From contig NZ_CP025938.1 of NCBI RefSeq assembly GCF_002893765.1, positions 806,001 through 870,000 of the forward strand: a stretch of DNA of 64,000 nucleotides, in the 5' to 3' direction. How positions within the stretch are numbered: position 1 is the stretch's first letter; each line of letters begins with the position of its first letter. Both the position numbers and the translations under genes were made by a program. This document shows positions 17,830 through 27,400 of this stretch, one piece after another. Source of the stretch: Tamlana carrageenivorans. Lineage in GTDB: Bacteria; Bacteroidota; Bacteroidia; Flavobacteriales; Flavobacteriaceae. The notes below the pieces were generated by a model. It had not been told where the DNA came from. It saw only the letters and a program-made list of their open reading frames with translations, and did not search any database.

Positions 17830-18720
17830 ATGAAGCCCATTAAAAAAGAAGATATCAGTCAAGAGGTTTACGACTTATACGATGATTATGCCCACAATAA
17901 AATAGACCGACGCCAATTTGTTGAAAAGCTCTCTTTATTCGCTATTGGCGGCCTTACTTTGCCTTCGCTTTTAAGCTTTATTTCTCCAAATTATAAAGAC
18001 AGTGTCTTGGTTGATAATGATCCTGCTTTGGCTTTGGATTCTGATTACATTCATTACAATTCGCCTCAAGGTGGTGGAGCTATAAAAGGCCTACTTTCTA
18101 AACCTAAAGACGTCGATACAAAGTTACCTGGCGTTATCGTTGTTCATGAAAATCGCGGATTAAATCCGTATATAGAAGATGTAGGACGCCGCACGGCTTT
18201 AGAGGGTTTTATCTCCCTAGCGCCAGATGCCCTAACACCTCTAGGTGGCTACCCTGGAAATGACGACGACGGGAGAGCCTTACAACGTAAACGAGATAAA
18301 AATGAGATGTTAGAAGATTTTATCGCAGCATACAATCATTTAAAATCTCACGAGGCTTGTAACGGTCATGTTGGCGTAGTTGGGTTTTGTTTTGGAGGCT
18401 GGATTTCTAATATGATGGCTGTTAAAATTCCGACTTTAGGTGCTGCGGTTCCTTTTTATGGCGGGCAACCCACAGCCGAAGAAACATCTAGAATTAAAGC
18501 ACCGTTAATGCTTCAGTTTGGCGAATTAGATACCCGGGTAAATGCTGGCTGGCCAGACTATGAATCCGCATTAAAAAAATACAACAAAACCTATGAAGCT
18601 TATATTTATCCAGGAGCCAATCATGGTTTTCACAATAACACCACACCTAGATATGATGAAACTGCAGCAAAACTAGCATGGACAAGAACCATTAATTTTT
18701 TTAAAAAACACCTAGTTTAA
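17830..18720 (+). CDS. Dienelactone hydrolase-family alpha/beta hydrolase with a Tat-like leader
   Basis: A 296-residue hydrolase. Residues 25-50 contain a twin-arginine motif (R27-R28 in DRRQFVEKL) followed by a hydrophobic stretch (LFAIGGLTLPSLLSF), suggesting Tat export after an unusually long N-region. The hydrolase domain spans about 75-296, with nucleophile Cys187 in GFCFGG, Asp234 in GELDTRV and His265 in GANHGF, the Cys-Asp-His triad of dienelactone hydrolases. The family opens lactone or ester bonds; the true substrate is unknown. The first IS4 element ends 37 bp before the start, so the native promoter region has been split. MKPIKKEDISQEVYDLYDDY is a plausible start, with no alternative nearby. 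Confidence 0.9.
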   Translation: MKPIKKEDISQEVYDLYDDYAHNKIDRRQFVEKLSLFAIGGLTLPSLLSFISPNYKDSVLVDNDPALALDSDYIHYNSPQGGGAIKGLLSKPKDVDTKLPGVIVVHENRGLNPYIEDVGRRTALEGFISLAPDALTPLGGYPGNDDDGRALQRKRDKNEMLEDFIAAYNHLKSHEACNGHVGVVGFCFGGWISNMMAVKIPTLGAAVPFYGGQPTAEETSRIKAPLMLQFGELDTRVNAGWPDYESALKKYNKTYEAYIYPGANHGFHNNTTPRYDETAAKLAWTRTINFFKKHLV

Positions 18721-18788
18721 TTCGTAATTCAAACGCTTACCCCTTATTTTCAAAAGCCTTAAAACCTTTAAACCACCATACAAAACAG

Positions 18789-18796
18789 TATATTTG
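18789..18796 (+). promoter_or_regulatory. -7 element (TATATTTG) upstream of the MscS channel gene
   Basis: TATATTTG matches the Bacteroidota TAnnTTTG element exactly and ends 23 bp before the start codon. The -33 box is not clear. Confidence 0.5.
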
Positions 18797-18819
18797 TATG
18801 ACAAATTCAGCCTAAAAAA

Positions 18820-21447
18820 ATGACACCTAAGTATTTTTTATCAGTCCTATTATTTTGTTTCTTCTTGCTTTTTAGAGGCGAAACAATATGCGCTCAGGGA
18901 ATCATTCCAAAAAAAGAACAAGCAAATAAAAAGATAATAGATTCTATAAAGGTACAACCAGAGGCCATCCCTTTAATTAATATTGTACAACGCATAGAAG
19001 AAACGAATTACGATATAAAAAACATTCAAAGGAAAATTAAAATCCCTGAGAGTATTCAAAAAATTGATTCGCTTCTTCCTATATACTCCAAGTTTCTTGA
19101 AGTAGAAAGCATGCGCACCAAACATTTTATAAAAGCTAATCCCAATAGTCAGAAAGCAAACAACACCATGCTCACCTGGGGCGATTATCTGTCTTACTTA
19201 TCAAAATGGATGGGGACCATTAAAGATGAAGCAGAGCGTAATTCTATTCTAATTGAGGACATCCTAAACAGGACGGTGGTTTGGAGATTAAGTTATAAAA
19301 ATGCTGTAGAAAAAGAGGCACCCGAAGAGGTTTTAAATGGGATTAAAAAAACCTTAGAAGCTGTTGAAAGCACTAAAGAAACTATTATAGATAACAATAA
19401 TTACTACTTAAAATTAGAGACCAAATTAAGTGAGCAAACTAACCTTGTGGAGGATGTTAGAAACGACTTATTGAATTTAAAAAACTCCGAAGTTTACGAT
19501 TTGTTCTATTTGAGACATCAGCCTATTTGGAAAACCTCGTTTAAACAATCTACAAAAGATCTAGAAATACAGGAACAAATTGATGATTTAGAAAAAGAAT
19601 CAACTACAATTCCTAATATAGACAATGGCTACATAAATAGCTTCTTCTTGTTTCTTCTTTTTACAGGTTTTTTCGCTGTACTATTTATATATTTCAAAAG
19701 GGGCTTTTTAAAATATCCATATGAAGATAAAGACGAAAGAATAATTATTGCCAAAGACCTCATTCTTAAAAAAGACATGCTTTGTGTATGGTTTTTATCG
19801 CTAATCTTTTGTGAGATTTTTTTCAACAACCTACCCAAATTAGCAAGTGATTGTATCACCCTTTTTACACTAATAATCGCCATACCAATAATAAGGCCTA
19901 TCATGGCGGATAAGTACAAGAAAATATTATATTATGTTGTCCTTTTCTTTATCCTAAACACCACTAAATCTTATTTATGGTATTCCTCTTTAGGATACAG
20001 ACTGTATATACTTGGTGAGTCTGCAGTGGTCATTTTTATCCTCTATCGTTTTACATCTCCATATCTTAAAACATTAAAATCTTTAGACAAAGGACTAGGC
20101 AAACTGCTTTTTCAATTGGTTCCTGTGGTATATCTTTTAAGTATTATCTCCATTATTTCAAACATCTTAGGTTATACAAACTTAACAGATATCACTCTTA
20201 AAATTAGTACTCAAGGTGGTATTATAACGATGGTCTTTTACGCCATAACATTAATTATTAGCGGCATAGCCATTAGCGTTATTCATCGTCATTTTACAGT
20301 AAAGCACACCTATAGTGCCTTTAAAAGAAAGCAAATTGAGAACAAGGCATTAAACCGCATACGAATTACTGCATATGTACTCTGGGGCATATTCTTTTTA
20401 GGCATGATTGATTTACTTCGACCTATTTTCACATTTTTAGGCGACATACTTTCAGAGCCCTATAAAATAGGTAATCTCACTTTTACTTTAGGGGCTGTTG
20501 TTAGTTTTGCCTTTATACTTTTCGCTTCTTTTACCCTTACCAAATTTGTGTCTTTTTTAATAAATGATGACGATGGTATCCTAAGATTTTTAAAACTACC
20601 TAAAGGTATTCCTGCGGCAATTTCCTTGGTCATTCGTTATTTTATAATTGGATTTGGAACCGTTTTAGCCTTGTCGGCTTTAGGTATAGATTTAAGTAAA
20701 TTTAACCTCATGGCTGGAGCCTTAGGTGTAGGTATCGGTTTTGGTTTACAAAATATTGTTTCTAACTTTATTTCAGGTTTAATTTTGGTTTTTGAACGGC
20801 CTATTTTACCTGGTGACACCATTGAAGTAAATAACCTATTAGGAACCGTTTCCCGTATCGGTATTCGTGCATCGAACATTAGTACTTTTGATGGATCGGA
20901 AGTGGTGGTTCCTAACAACAATTTAATTTCTAACGATTTAATAAACTGGACACTCTCCAACAACACCAAACGTATTGAAGTTTTAATAGGCACGACTTAT
21001 GATTCTGATCCTAATGAAATTTTAAAAATCCTAACCGAAGTTGCTAAAAGTTATGATTACATTTTAAAAGATCCCGGACCACGTGCCTTATTTAACGATT
21101 TCGGTGATAGCTCTTTAAACTTCCGACTGCTTTTTTGGGTGCATTACGAATTGGGCTTGCAAGCTAAAAGTGATATCTCTATTGCTATTTACAACCGTTT
21201 TAAAGAAGAAGGCGTTGAAATTCCGTTCCCACAACGTGATCTTCACATTAAAAACACCCCAGAATCCTTTCAATTAAAAGCCACTCAAATGACTACAGAA
21301 ACTCTAAACGTCACCGAGGAACAAGAATTAGAGAAAAATATGAAACATCCTATTATCGAACCTTCAAAATCTGATATCGATTCGGATGGCTCAAATAGTA
21401 ATGGTGATAGCGATAGTAGCAATATTGATGATGGACCTGTTAAATAG
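18820..21447 (+). CDS. Large mechanosensitive channel of the MscS family (MscK/MscM-like layout)
   Basis: An 875-residue inner-membrane protein. A signal peptide (MTPKYFLSVLLFCFFLLF...ICAQG) precedes a periplasmic, helix-rich region (about 28-265). About ten transmembrane helices span roughly 268-660, and the MscS core lies at about 600-800. The pore helix is GALGVGIGFGLQNIVSNFISG with FERPILPGDTIEV directly after it, then VSRIGIRASNISTFDGSEVVVPNNNLISN, all diagnostic of the MscS beta domain. The extreme C-terminus is Ser/Asp-rich (DSDGSNSNGDSDSSNIDDG). Such channels release solutes upon hypo-osmotic shock. It is a single gene followed by a terminator-like hairpin and the convergent mpl gene. 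Confidence 0.95.
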   Translation: MTPKYFLSVLLFCFFLLFRGETICAQGIIPKKEQANKKIIDSIKVQPEAIPLINIVQRIEETNYDIKNIQRKIKIPESIQKIDSLLPIYSKFLEVESMRTKHFIKANPNSQKANNTMLTWGDYLSYLSKWMGTIKDEAERNSILIEDILNRTVVWRLSYKNAVEKEAPEEVLNGIKKTLEAVESTKETIIDNNNYYLKLETKLSEQTNLVEDVRNDLLNLKNSEVYDLFYLRHQPIWKTSFKQSTKDLEIQEQIDDLEKESTTIPNIDNGYINSFFLFLLFTGFFAVLFIYFKRGFLKYPYEDKDERIIIAKDLILKKDMLCVWFLSLIFCEIFFNNLPKLASDCITLFTLIIAIPIIRPIMADKYKKILYYVVLFFILNTTKSYLWYSSLGYRLYILGESAVVIFILYRFTSPYLKTLKSLDKGLGKLLFQLVPVVYLLSIISIISNILGYTNLTDITLKISTQGGIITMVFYAITLIISGIAISVIHRHFTVKHTYSAFKRKQIENKALNRIRITAYVLWGIFFLGMIDLLRPIFTFLGDILSEPYKIGNLTFTLGAVVSFAFILFASFTLTKFVSFLINDDDGILRFLKLPKGIPAAISLVIRYFIIGFGTVLALSALGIDLSKFNLMAGALGVGIGFGLQNIVSNFISGLILVFERPILPGDTIEVNNLLGTVSRIGIRASNISTFDGSEVVVPNNNLISNDLINWTLSNNTKRIEVLIGTTYDSDPNEILKILTEVAKSYDYILKDPGPRALFNDFGDSSLNFRLLFWVHYELGLQAKSDISIAIYNRFKEEGVEIPFPQRDLHIKNTPESFQLKATQMTTETLNVTEEQELEKNMKHPIIEPSKSDIDSDGSNSNGDSDSSNIDDGPVK

Positions 21448-21477
21448 TGAAGTTGCTGCTTTTCCTTTTAATATTCC

Positions 21478-21514
21478 AAAAAAATTGCTGCGGTAAGTTA
21501 AGGCAATATTTTTT
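21478..21514 (+). terminator. Probable terminator of the MscS channel gene
   Basis: An A-rich left arm ending ATTGC (to 21488) pairs with GCAAT (21503-21507). Beyond an A-A mismatch, the stem continues as A run against T run, and six T follow. It lies about 35 bp after the stop codon. Confidence 0.5.
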
Positions 21515-21657
21515 CTTTTGAGTTTTTGGAGGCATTAATTCCTTTATAACACTTAAACATGGATATTTCATTAAATGCCAACCACTGCAATTATCGCCTC
21601 ATATATATTGTTCGCTATTTTCTTTTTGATATTTTGATTTTAAATTTGCAACCACCA

Positions 21658-23013
21658 CTACTTCACCAAAGTCTTAACATCTTCAAAATTAAGACCTCCG
21701 TAGTTCCCTGAACTCATTAAAAGAAGAGCTTTATTTTCTAAATCTTGGGTAAACAGGAAGTTTTTAAAATCTTCAGAGTTGGTATAAATAATTAAATCGT
21801 CGCGATTAAAAGCTTGAGCAATTTGCTCGTGAGTTACCTTTTGTAATTTCTTTATTTCAACAGCATCTGGCGAATAAAAAACCACAGGAACATCGGCAGC
21901 ATCTAAAGCACCTTTATATTCTTTTAAAAACTCAGCATTTAAACTGCTATAAGTGTGAAGCTCTAAACAAGCTATTAAAGTCTTATCTTGATATTGCTCT
22001 TTAACCGCTTGGGTTGTGGCGGCCACTTTACTAGGTGAATGTGCAAAATCCTTATACGCGACACTGGTTTGTCCTTGGGCAATTTTTTCTAAACGCTTGC
22101 TAGCCCCTTTAAAGGTCGCGATAGCCTCGTAAAAATCATCTTCATCAATACCCATATGCTGGCATATCCATTTGGCCCCAGCAAGATTATTTAAATTATG
22201 CTTACCAAAAACTTCAATAGGCAAATCGCCTTCTGAAGTTTCTAAAATGGTTTCACCGTTTTGAACCGTATAATCGGGTGTATGGTACGGTATTTTACGA
22301 ATGGGGTTATTGCTTGCTTCAACAACACGCTTTACTTCAGGATCCTCCACGTTGTAATTAATGCTTCCTCCATTTACAATAGAATCCACAAAAATACTAA
22401 ACTGTTCTACGTAATTCTCGTAAGTTGGAAACACATTAATATGATCCCAAGCAATACCGCTTAATAAAGCAATATTAGGCTTGTATAAATGAAATTTAGG
22501 ACGTCTATCGATAGGCGAGCTTAAATACTCATCACCTTCTAAAACGATAAAATCATTTTCTTCGGTAAGCCTTACCATCACATCAAAACCTTCCAACTGG
22601 GCACCAACCATATAATCGACATCGCGATCGTGATAATGCATAACATGCAAAATCATAGAAGTAATTGTTGTTTTACCATGACTTCCTCCAATAACAACCC
22701 GCGTTTTATTTTTGGACTGCTCGTATAAAAATTCTGGATAACTGTATATTTTTAGTCCGAGTTCCTGTGCTTGAAGTAGCTCTGGATTATCGGCATGGGC
22801 ATGCATTCCTAAAACTATAGCATCTAAACCATTATTAATTTTTTCTGGATACCACCCAAAAGCTTCTGGCAACAAGCCCTTGGCTTCTAAGCGTGATTTA
22901 GAAGGTTCGAAAATGGTGTCGTCACTCCCAGTGACCTGATATCCTTTGTTATGCAGTGCGATGGCCAGATTGTGCATAGCTGCACCACCAATGGCTATAA
23001 AGTGTACGTTCAT
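21658..23013 (-). CDS. mpl: UDP-N-acetylmuramate:L-alanyl-gamma-D-glutamyl-meso-diaminopimelate ligase
   Basis: A 451-residue Mur-ligase-family enzyme that reattaches the recycled tripeptide to UDP-MurNAc in peptidoglycan recycling. The N-terminal nucleotide-binding glycine motif is IAIGGAAMHNLA at 6-17. The ATP P-loop is GSHGKTT at 110-116. The central domain has VLEGDEYLSSPID and the C-terminal domain has KDFAHSPSKVAATTQAVK. AAMHNLAIAL and the total length (close to 450) fit Mpl rather than MurC. It is cytoplasmic and monocistronic, convergent with the channel gene. A TAnnTTTG promoter element lies 20 bp upstream of the start. Confidence 0.92.
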   Translation of the reverse strand: MNVHFIAIGGAAMHNLAIALHNKGYQVTGSDDTIFEPSKSRLEAKGLLPEAFGWYPEKINNGLDAIVLGMHAHADNPELLQAQELGLKIYSYPEFLYEQSKNKTRVVIGGSHGKTTITSMILHVMHYHDRDVDYMVGAQLEGFDVMVRLTEENDFIVLEGDEYLSSPIDRRPKFHLYKPNIALLSGIAWDHINVFPTYENYVEQFSIFVDSIVNGGSINYNVEDPEVKRVVEASNNPIRKIPYHTPDYTVQNGETILETSEGDLPIEVFGKHNLNNLAGAKWICQHMGIDEDDFYEAIATFKGASKRLEKIAQGQTSVAYKDFAHSPSKVAATTQAVKEQYQDKTLIACLELHTYSSLNAEFLKEYKGALDAADVPVVFYSPDAVEIKKLQKVTHEQIAQAFNRDDLIIYTNSEDFKNFLFTQDLENKALLLMSSGNYGGLNFEDVKTLVK

Positions 23014-23032
23014 GCTGTAATTTTGAATGTTC

Positions 23033-23040
23033 CAAATATA
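23033..23040 (-). promoter_or_regulatory. -7 element (TATATTTG) of mpl
   Basis: On the minus strand TATATTTG matches TAnnTTTG exactly and ends about 19 nt before the mpl start codon. Confidence 0.5.
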
Positions 23041-23120
23041 GTTTTTTCGTGCTGAAATCGCGAATGAAAGCCTTTGAAAATATAGAATTATACTTTAAAT
23101 CCAGTAACACCTTTAGCAAA

Positions 23121-23240
23121 GAGTCTGCGCTAGTGATTGAAGTGGACAGCTTTTGGCGAGCGGCTGCATCGAGCCAAAACTAGTAACGAAAAGCACGACC
23201 CTTTTGGTAGCCTGCCTGTCGGCAAGCAGGCTACCAAAAT
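23121..23240. repeat. Structured intergenic element with two inverted repeats
   Basis: Two hairpins lie in tandem between mpl and the TPR gene. The first is TTTTGGC (23151-23157) with GCCAAAA (23173-23179), flanked by two CTAG boxes (23130-23133, 23180-23183). The second is a perfect 14-bp stem, TTTTGGTAGCCTGC (23202-23215) with its complement at 23226-23239. The second stem begins only 2 bp from the TPR gene's stop codon. It has A, not T, after the stem on both strands, so it is not a classic terminator. The element is more GC-rich than its surroundings. It could be a dispersed flavobacterial repeat, a small mobile unit or a structured RNA. Confidence 0.55.
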
Positions 23241-23241
23241 A

Positions 23242-24192
23242 TCACATGCCTAGAATCTCATTTTTTTCATCTTTAAATTCGGGCTGATTCGGCAAAGCTT
23301 TTAGTCCTAAATGAATGTGATTTAAGGCCAAACTTTTGTTACTTTGATAACGATAAATTTGTGCCAATCGGTAATGCGCCCATGACTCTGGCGCTTCATC
23401 GTCAGATTTAAAATTTTCAAGATAAGCCGTTAAATTCCGCTTTCCTTTTTCAAGCTGAATTTGAAATTTTGCAGCCACTTTTCCGATTTGATATTGAAAT
23501 ATATTTTGATGGTGTTTCTGCTGTGCTTCTTCCAAAGTTTCAATGGCTTTATCGGGTTTATTATTGACTTCATAGAGGTTAAACAAGGCCAAGTAACAGG
23601 TTTTAGATCTGCCCACTTGAACTGCTTTTTTATAATACGTTTCAGCCTGAAGAAAAGCATCGTCATATTCATAAACAAACCCCTTTGCAAGATAGCCGTC
23701 TACCTTTGAAAGTTCCTCTAATTCCTCTGCATATTGAAGCGCTTTTGTCATGCTTCCCCCTACAATGCCAGGCAATTTCATGTATAAATGAACCAGTGCC
23801 CAACGCGTATCAATGTGTGTTTTATCTAATTCGGAAGCCGTTATAAAAGCCATTTTTATATCGTTTACATACATCATGGCTTTGAGTTTATTTTCCATGG
23901 CCAGCATGCCTAAAACCATCCCGTAATTGTAAAAATACTGTGCGTTTTTTGTTTCTTTTTCAAGCACATTTTCATAGGTATCAATGGCCTTATCCCATTG
24001 TTTTTGATAGGCATAGGCATCTCCTAAAAGCGCTTTGGCTTGAATGTTATTGGGGGCGTTTTTTAAATAATTGAGCAAAAGCATTTCTGCTTTTTCATAT
24101 TGCTTGTTTTGAAATAACACCTCGACCTCAGCTATATTCACCTGAGAAAAACTGATAATAGGCAACAAAATGAAAATCAAAATTTTAGACAT
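23242..24192 (-). CDS. Secreted tetratricopeptide-repeat protein
   Basis: A 316-residue protein with an N-terminal signal peptide (MSKILIFILLPIISFSQ). Helical repeats of the TPR type fill the rest: NIQAKALLGDAYAYQKQWDKA with IDTYENVLEKE near residues 53-85, ETYYKKAVQVGRSKTCYLAL near 185-205, AIETLEEAQQ near 220 and HYRLAQIYRYQSNKSLALNH near 275-295. TPRs are protein-binding scaffolds; the partner is unknown. It is divergent from the A2M operon with 215 bp between them, and its stop abuts a structured repeat. A TAnnTTTG element sits 18 bp upstream of the start. Confidence 0.85.
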   Translation of the reverse strand: MSKILIFILLPIISFSQVNIAEVEVLFQNKQYEKAEMLLLNYLKNAPNNIQAKALLGDAYAYQKQWDKAIDTYENVLEKETKNAQYFYNYGMVLGMLAMENKLKAMMYVNDIKMAFITASELDKTHIDTRWALVHLYMKLPGIVGGSMTKALQYAEELEELSKVDGYLAKGFVYEYDDAFLQAETYYKKAVQVGRSKTCYLALFNLYEVNNKPDKAIETLEEAQQKHHQNIFQYQIGKVAAKFQIQLEKGKRNLTAYLENFKSDDEAPESWAHYRLAQIYRYQSNKSLALNHIHLGLKALPNQPEFKDEKNEILGM

Positions 24193-24209
24193 ATCTCCAT
24201 GCTTTAAAT

Positions 24210-24217
24210 CAAATGTA
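24210..24217 (-). promoter_or_regulatory. -7 element (TACATTTG) of the TPR gene
   Basis: On the minus strand TACATTTG matches TAnnTTTG exactly, about 17 nt before the start codon, in the 215-bp gap shared with the divergent A2M operon. I see no exact match for the plus-strand operon in this gap; the closest is TATTTTGG near 24339. Confidence 0.5.
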
Positions 24218-24407
24218 ATCGCTTATCCGTTCTAAAATTCACAGAAATCATCGAAAATAAATATGATGAATTAGCCCCAATATTTCTAGGTAAAATCATT
24301 AACTTACGCGATTAAACGAACGTTGTTTCAAAAACCTTATTTTGGAACGGCTTTTGAGACCCCACTAAACTACAAAATAAATACATTCTGAAACAAATTC
24401 AGTATAC

Positions 24408-27400
24408 ATGAGGCATACGCTATTATTAATCATAATTATTCTCTTTTCCCACCTCTCTAAAGCTCAAAACCCCTACACCGATTTATGGGCAAAAGTTGAA
24501 GCTTTCGAGGTACAAGGCCTACCACAATCGGCTTTAAAAACGTTACGAAGCATTGAAAAAAAGGCTAAAAAGTCTGATAATCACGAACAACTAATTAAAG
24601 TTTTGCTCTACGAAAGCAAATTCAACCTGATTTTAGAGGAAGAGGCTCAAGTTAAAATTATTAATGCTTTTAAATCTGAAATTACCAAAAGTGAAACTCC
24701 GACTAAAAATATTCTCGAAAATATTCTAGCCCATTTATACTGGCAATATTACACCCAGCATAAACATCAAATTTATAAACGAAGTAAAACCTCTGAAAAA
24801 GTAAATCACGAAGATTTTAGAACTTGGGATTTACAAACCCTTTTTAATGAAATTCATGTGCATTATCAAAACGCTTTACGACATGCAGATTTACTAAAGC
24901 AGGAATCCTTAAATGATTATCATGCACTCATTATTAAGAAGAGTAATTCTAGTACCTACAGGCCTACTCTATATGACTTTTTGAGCCATAATGCCTTAGA
25001 GTTTTATAAAACAGATGAAACTCATATTACCAAACCGTCCTACAAATTTGAACTGAACGACCAAGCATATTTAGCAGATGCCAAAACGTTTTCTGAAATA
25101 AAAATCGCCTCTAAAGATTCTACGTCGTTACAATATAATGCTTTAAAAATATACCAATCGCTTATAAAATTTCATCTTGAACAACACAATTTTCAAGCCC
25201 TGAGTGATGTAGACATTGAACGCATTAATTTTGTTTACAACCATGCTACTTTTAACAACAAAGAAGCTTTAAAATTAAAAGCACTACAGCAAGCGAGTAA
25301 TACCATTACCGACCAAGAAAGTACAGCACTTTATCGTTTTGAAGTCGCCTCCATTTTATTTGAAGAAAGTAAGCAATATAAGCCACAATCTAACGAAAAA
25401 AACAGATGGAAAGCCAAAGAAGCTTTAGATATTTGCAACACCATTATCACGGGGTTTCCAGAAAGTAGAGCTGCAAAAAAATGTGTGGTTTTAAAATCGC
25501 AAATTGAAACCTTACAACTTGATATTCTTTCTGAAAAAGTAATACCTATTCAAAAACCTTCACGATTACTTGTTACGTACAAAAATCTAGATCGTTTACA
25601 ATTTAATATTTACAAGTTCACCCAGGCGCAAAGCAAAACTTTTAATGATTTATACCGAAAAGACCAGCAAGTCCATTTTTTAAAAGATTTAGAACCCACT
25701 GAAACTTGGATTAGTAAGCTTAGAAACGAACAAGATTTCCAAACCCATACTACGGAAATCATTATTCCTAAGCTAAACAACGGCAGTTATTTAGTGGTTG
25801 CCACAGTGAAGAAAGACGAAGACACCTTTGCTTTTAATCGCATTCAAGTAACCGATATGGCGGTACTAGAAACTGAAAGTCAAGCGTATAAAACCATCCA
25901 AATTACAAACCGAAATCATGGTGCTCCTATTGTAAATGCGCAAGTAGAAGCATCGTATTACCCGAACAATTCAAGAAACCTTGAAACAAAGTTGTATAAA
26001 ACGGATCACTTAGGGGAATTTAAAATTAAAAAAGGCGACAACTGGCAAAGAAACATCAAACTAAAAGTTACTAAAGACCAAGACACGGCCTATTTTGGTG
26101 ACTACTACCTTAACAAACTATACACGCAACAAGACCAAGAAAATACCACTTATAAGTCCTTTATTTTTACCGATCGCAGTATTTACCGTCCCGGACAAAC
26201 CGTTTACTTTAAGGCGATTGCGATGCAAGTGAATGGAGGAAAATCGCAAGTTTTAGAAAATACCCCAATTCGAGCTACCCTTTACAATGTAAATAGAGAA
26301 GAAGTGGGAAAATTGATGTTAACAACCAATGATTTAGGCTCGGTTTCGGGCGAGTTTATCCTACCAAATAACGGACTAACGGGAAGGTATTCTATTAGAA
26401 TTGATGAGAAAGATGGTAAGTTGCCTCTCACTTCTACCGCATTTTTTTCTGTTGAAGCTTACAAGCGTCCTAAGTTTGAAACGACTTTTGAACCGATTAC
26501 AGAAACCTTTAGAGTAAACGATTCTATAACGGTGAAGGGTCAAGCTTTGGCCTTTTCTGGAAGTCAGATTTCCGATGCCAAAGTGGTGTACCGCGTACAA
26601 CGTAAAGTAGAATATCCGAGATTCTATTTTTATCAACCTATCCAAAACTCCTATTCGAGTCAAGAGATAACATATGGCGAGAGTACCACAGACGCTTCAG
26701 GACATTTCAACATTATATTTAAAGCCCATCCAGACCAAAGTACGGCCCCTAAAAGCTTACCAATTTTTAGTTATGAAATCACGGCCGATGTTACCGACAT
26801 TAATGGTGAAACCCATAGCCAAACCACCACTGTAAAAGCTGGATATCATGCCTTAACAGCAACCATGCGGCTAGCCAATGAATTAGATAAAACTAAAGCA
26901 AACCACCATATCGATCTGGTTACCGAAAACCTAAACGGTAGTTTTGTACCAACAACAGGCAGCATAAAAATTTACAAACTGAAAGCGCCAAACACGGTAT
27001 TGAGAACACGCCCATGGCCTGCGCCAGACTATCAAGACATCCCTGAAGGCACTTTTAGAAACTTGTTCCCTTATGAATCTTATAACGAAGACAACGACCC
27101 CAATCAATGGAAAAAAGGCGCTTTGGTTTTCGAAAAGCCTTTCGACACCAATGATGCTACTAGTTTAGAGTTAGGCCAAATAAACCATTGGGAATCCGGT
27201 CAATATTTGATTACACTAGAAACCAAAGATAAATTCGGGCAAGTTGTAACCGATGAAGTAAAAACAACCCTTTACAGCGACACCGACAAAACTTTAGCCG
27301 ACAACCAATTATTTAGCATAACAACCAACAAAAACACTTACAACGTTAATGATGCGGCGCTTATCACGGTAGCTTCATCTGCTAAAAATGTTTCTGTAAC

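Noticed and set aside
23202..23239. The perfect 14-bp stem as a terminator of the TPR gene
   Set aside because: On both strands the T run precedes the stem and A residues follow it, the reverse of an intrinsic terminator.
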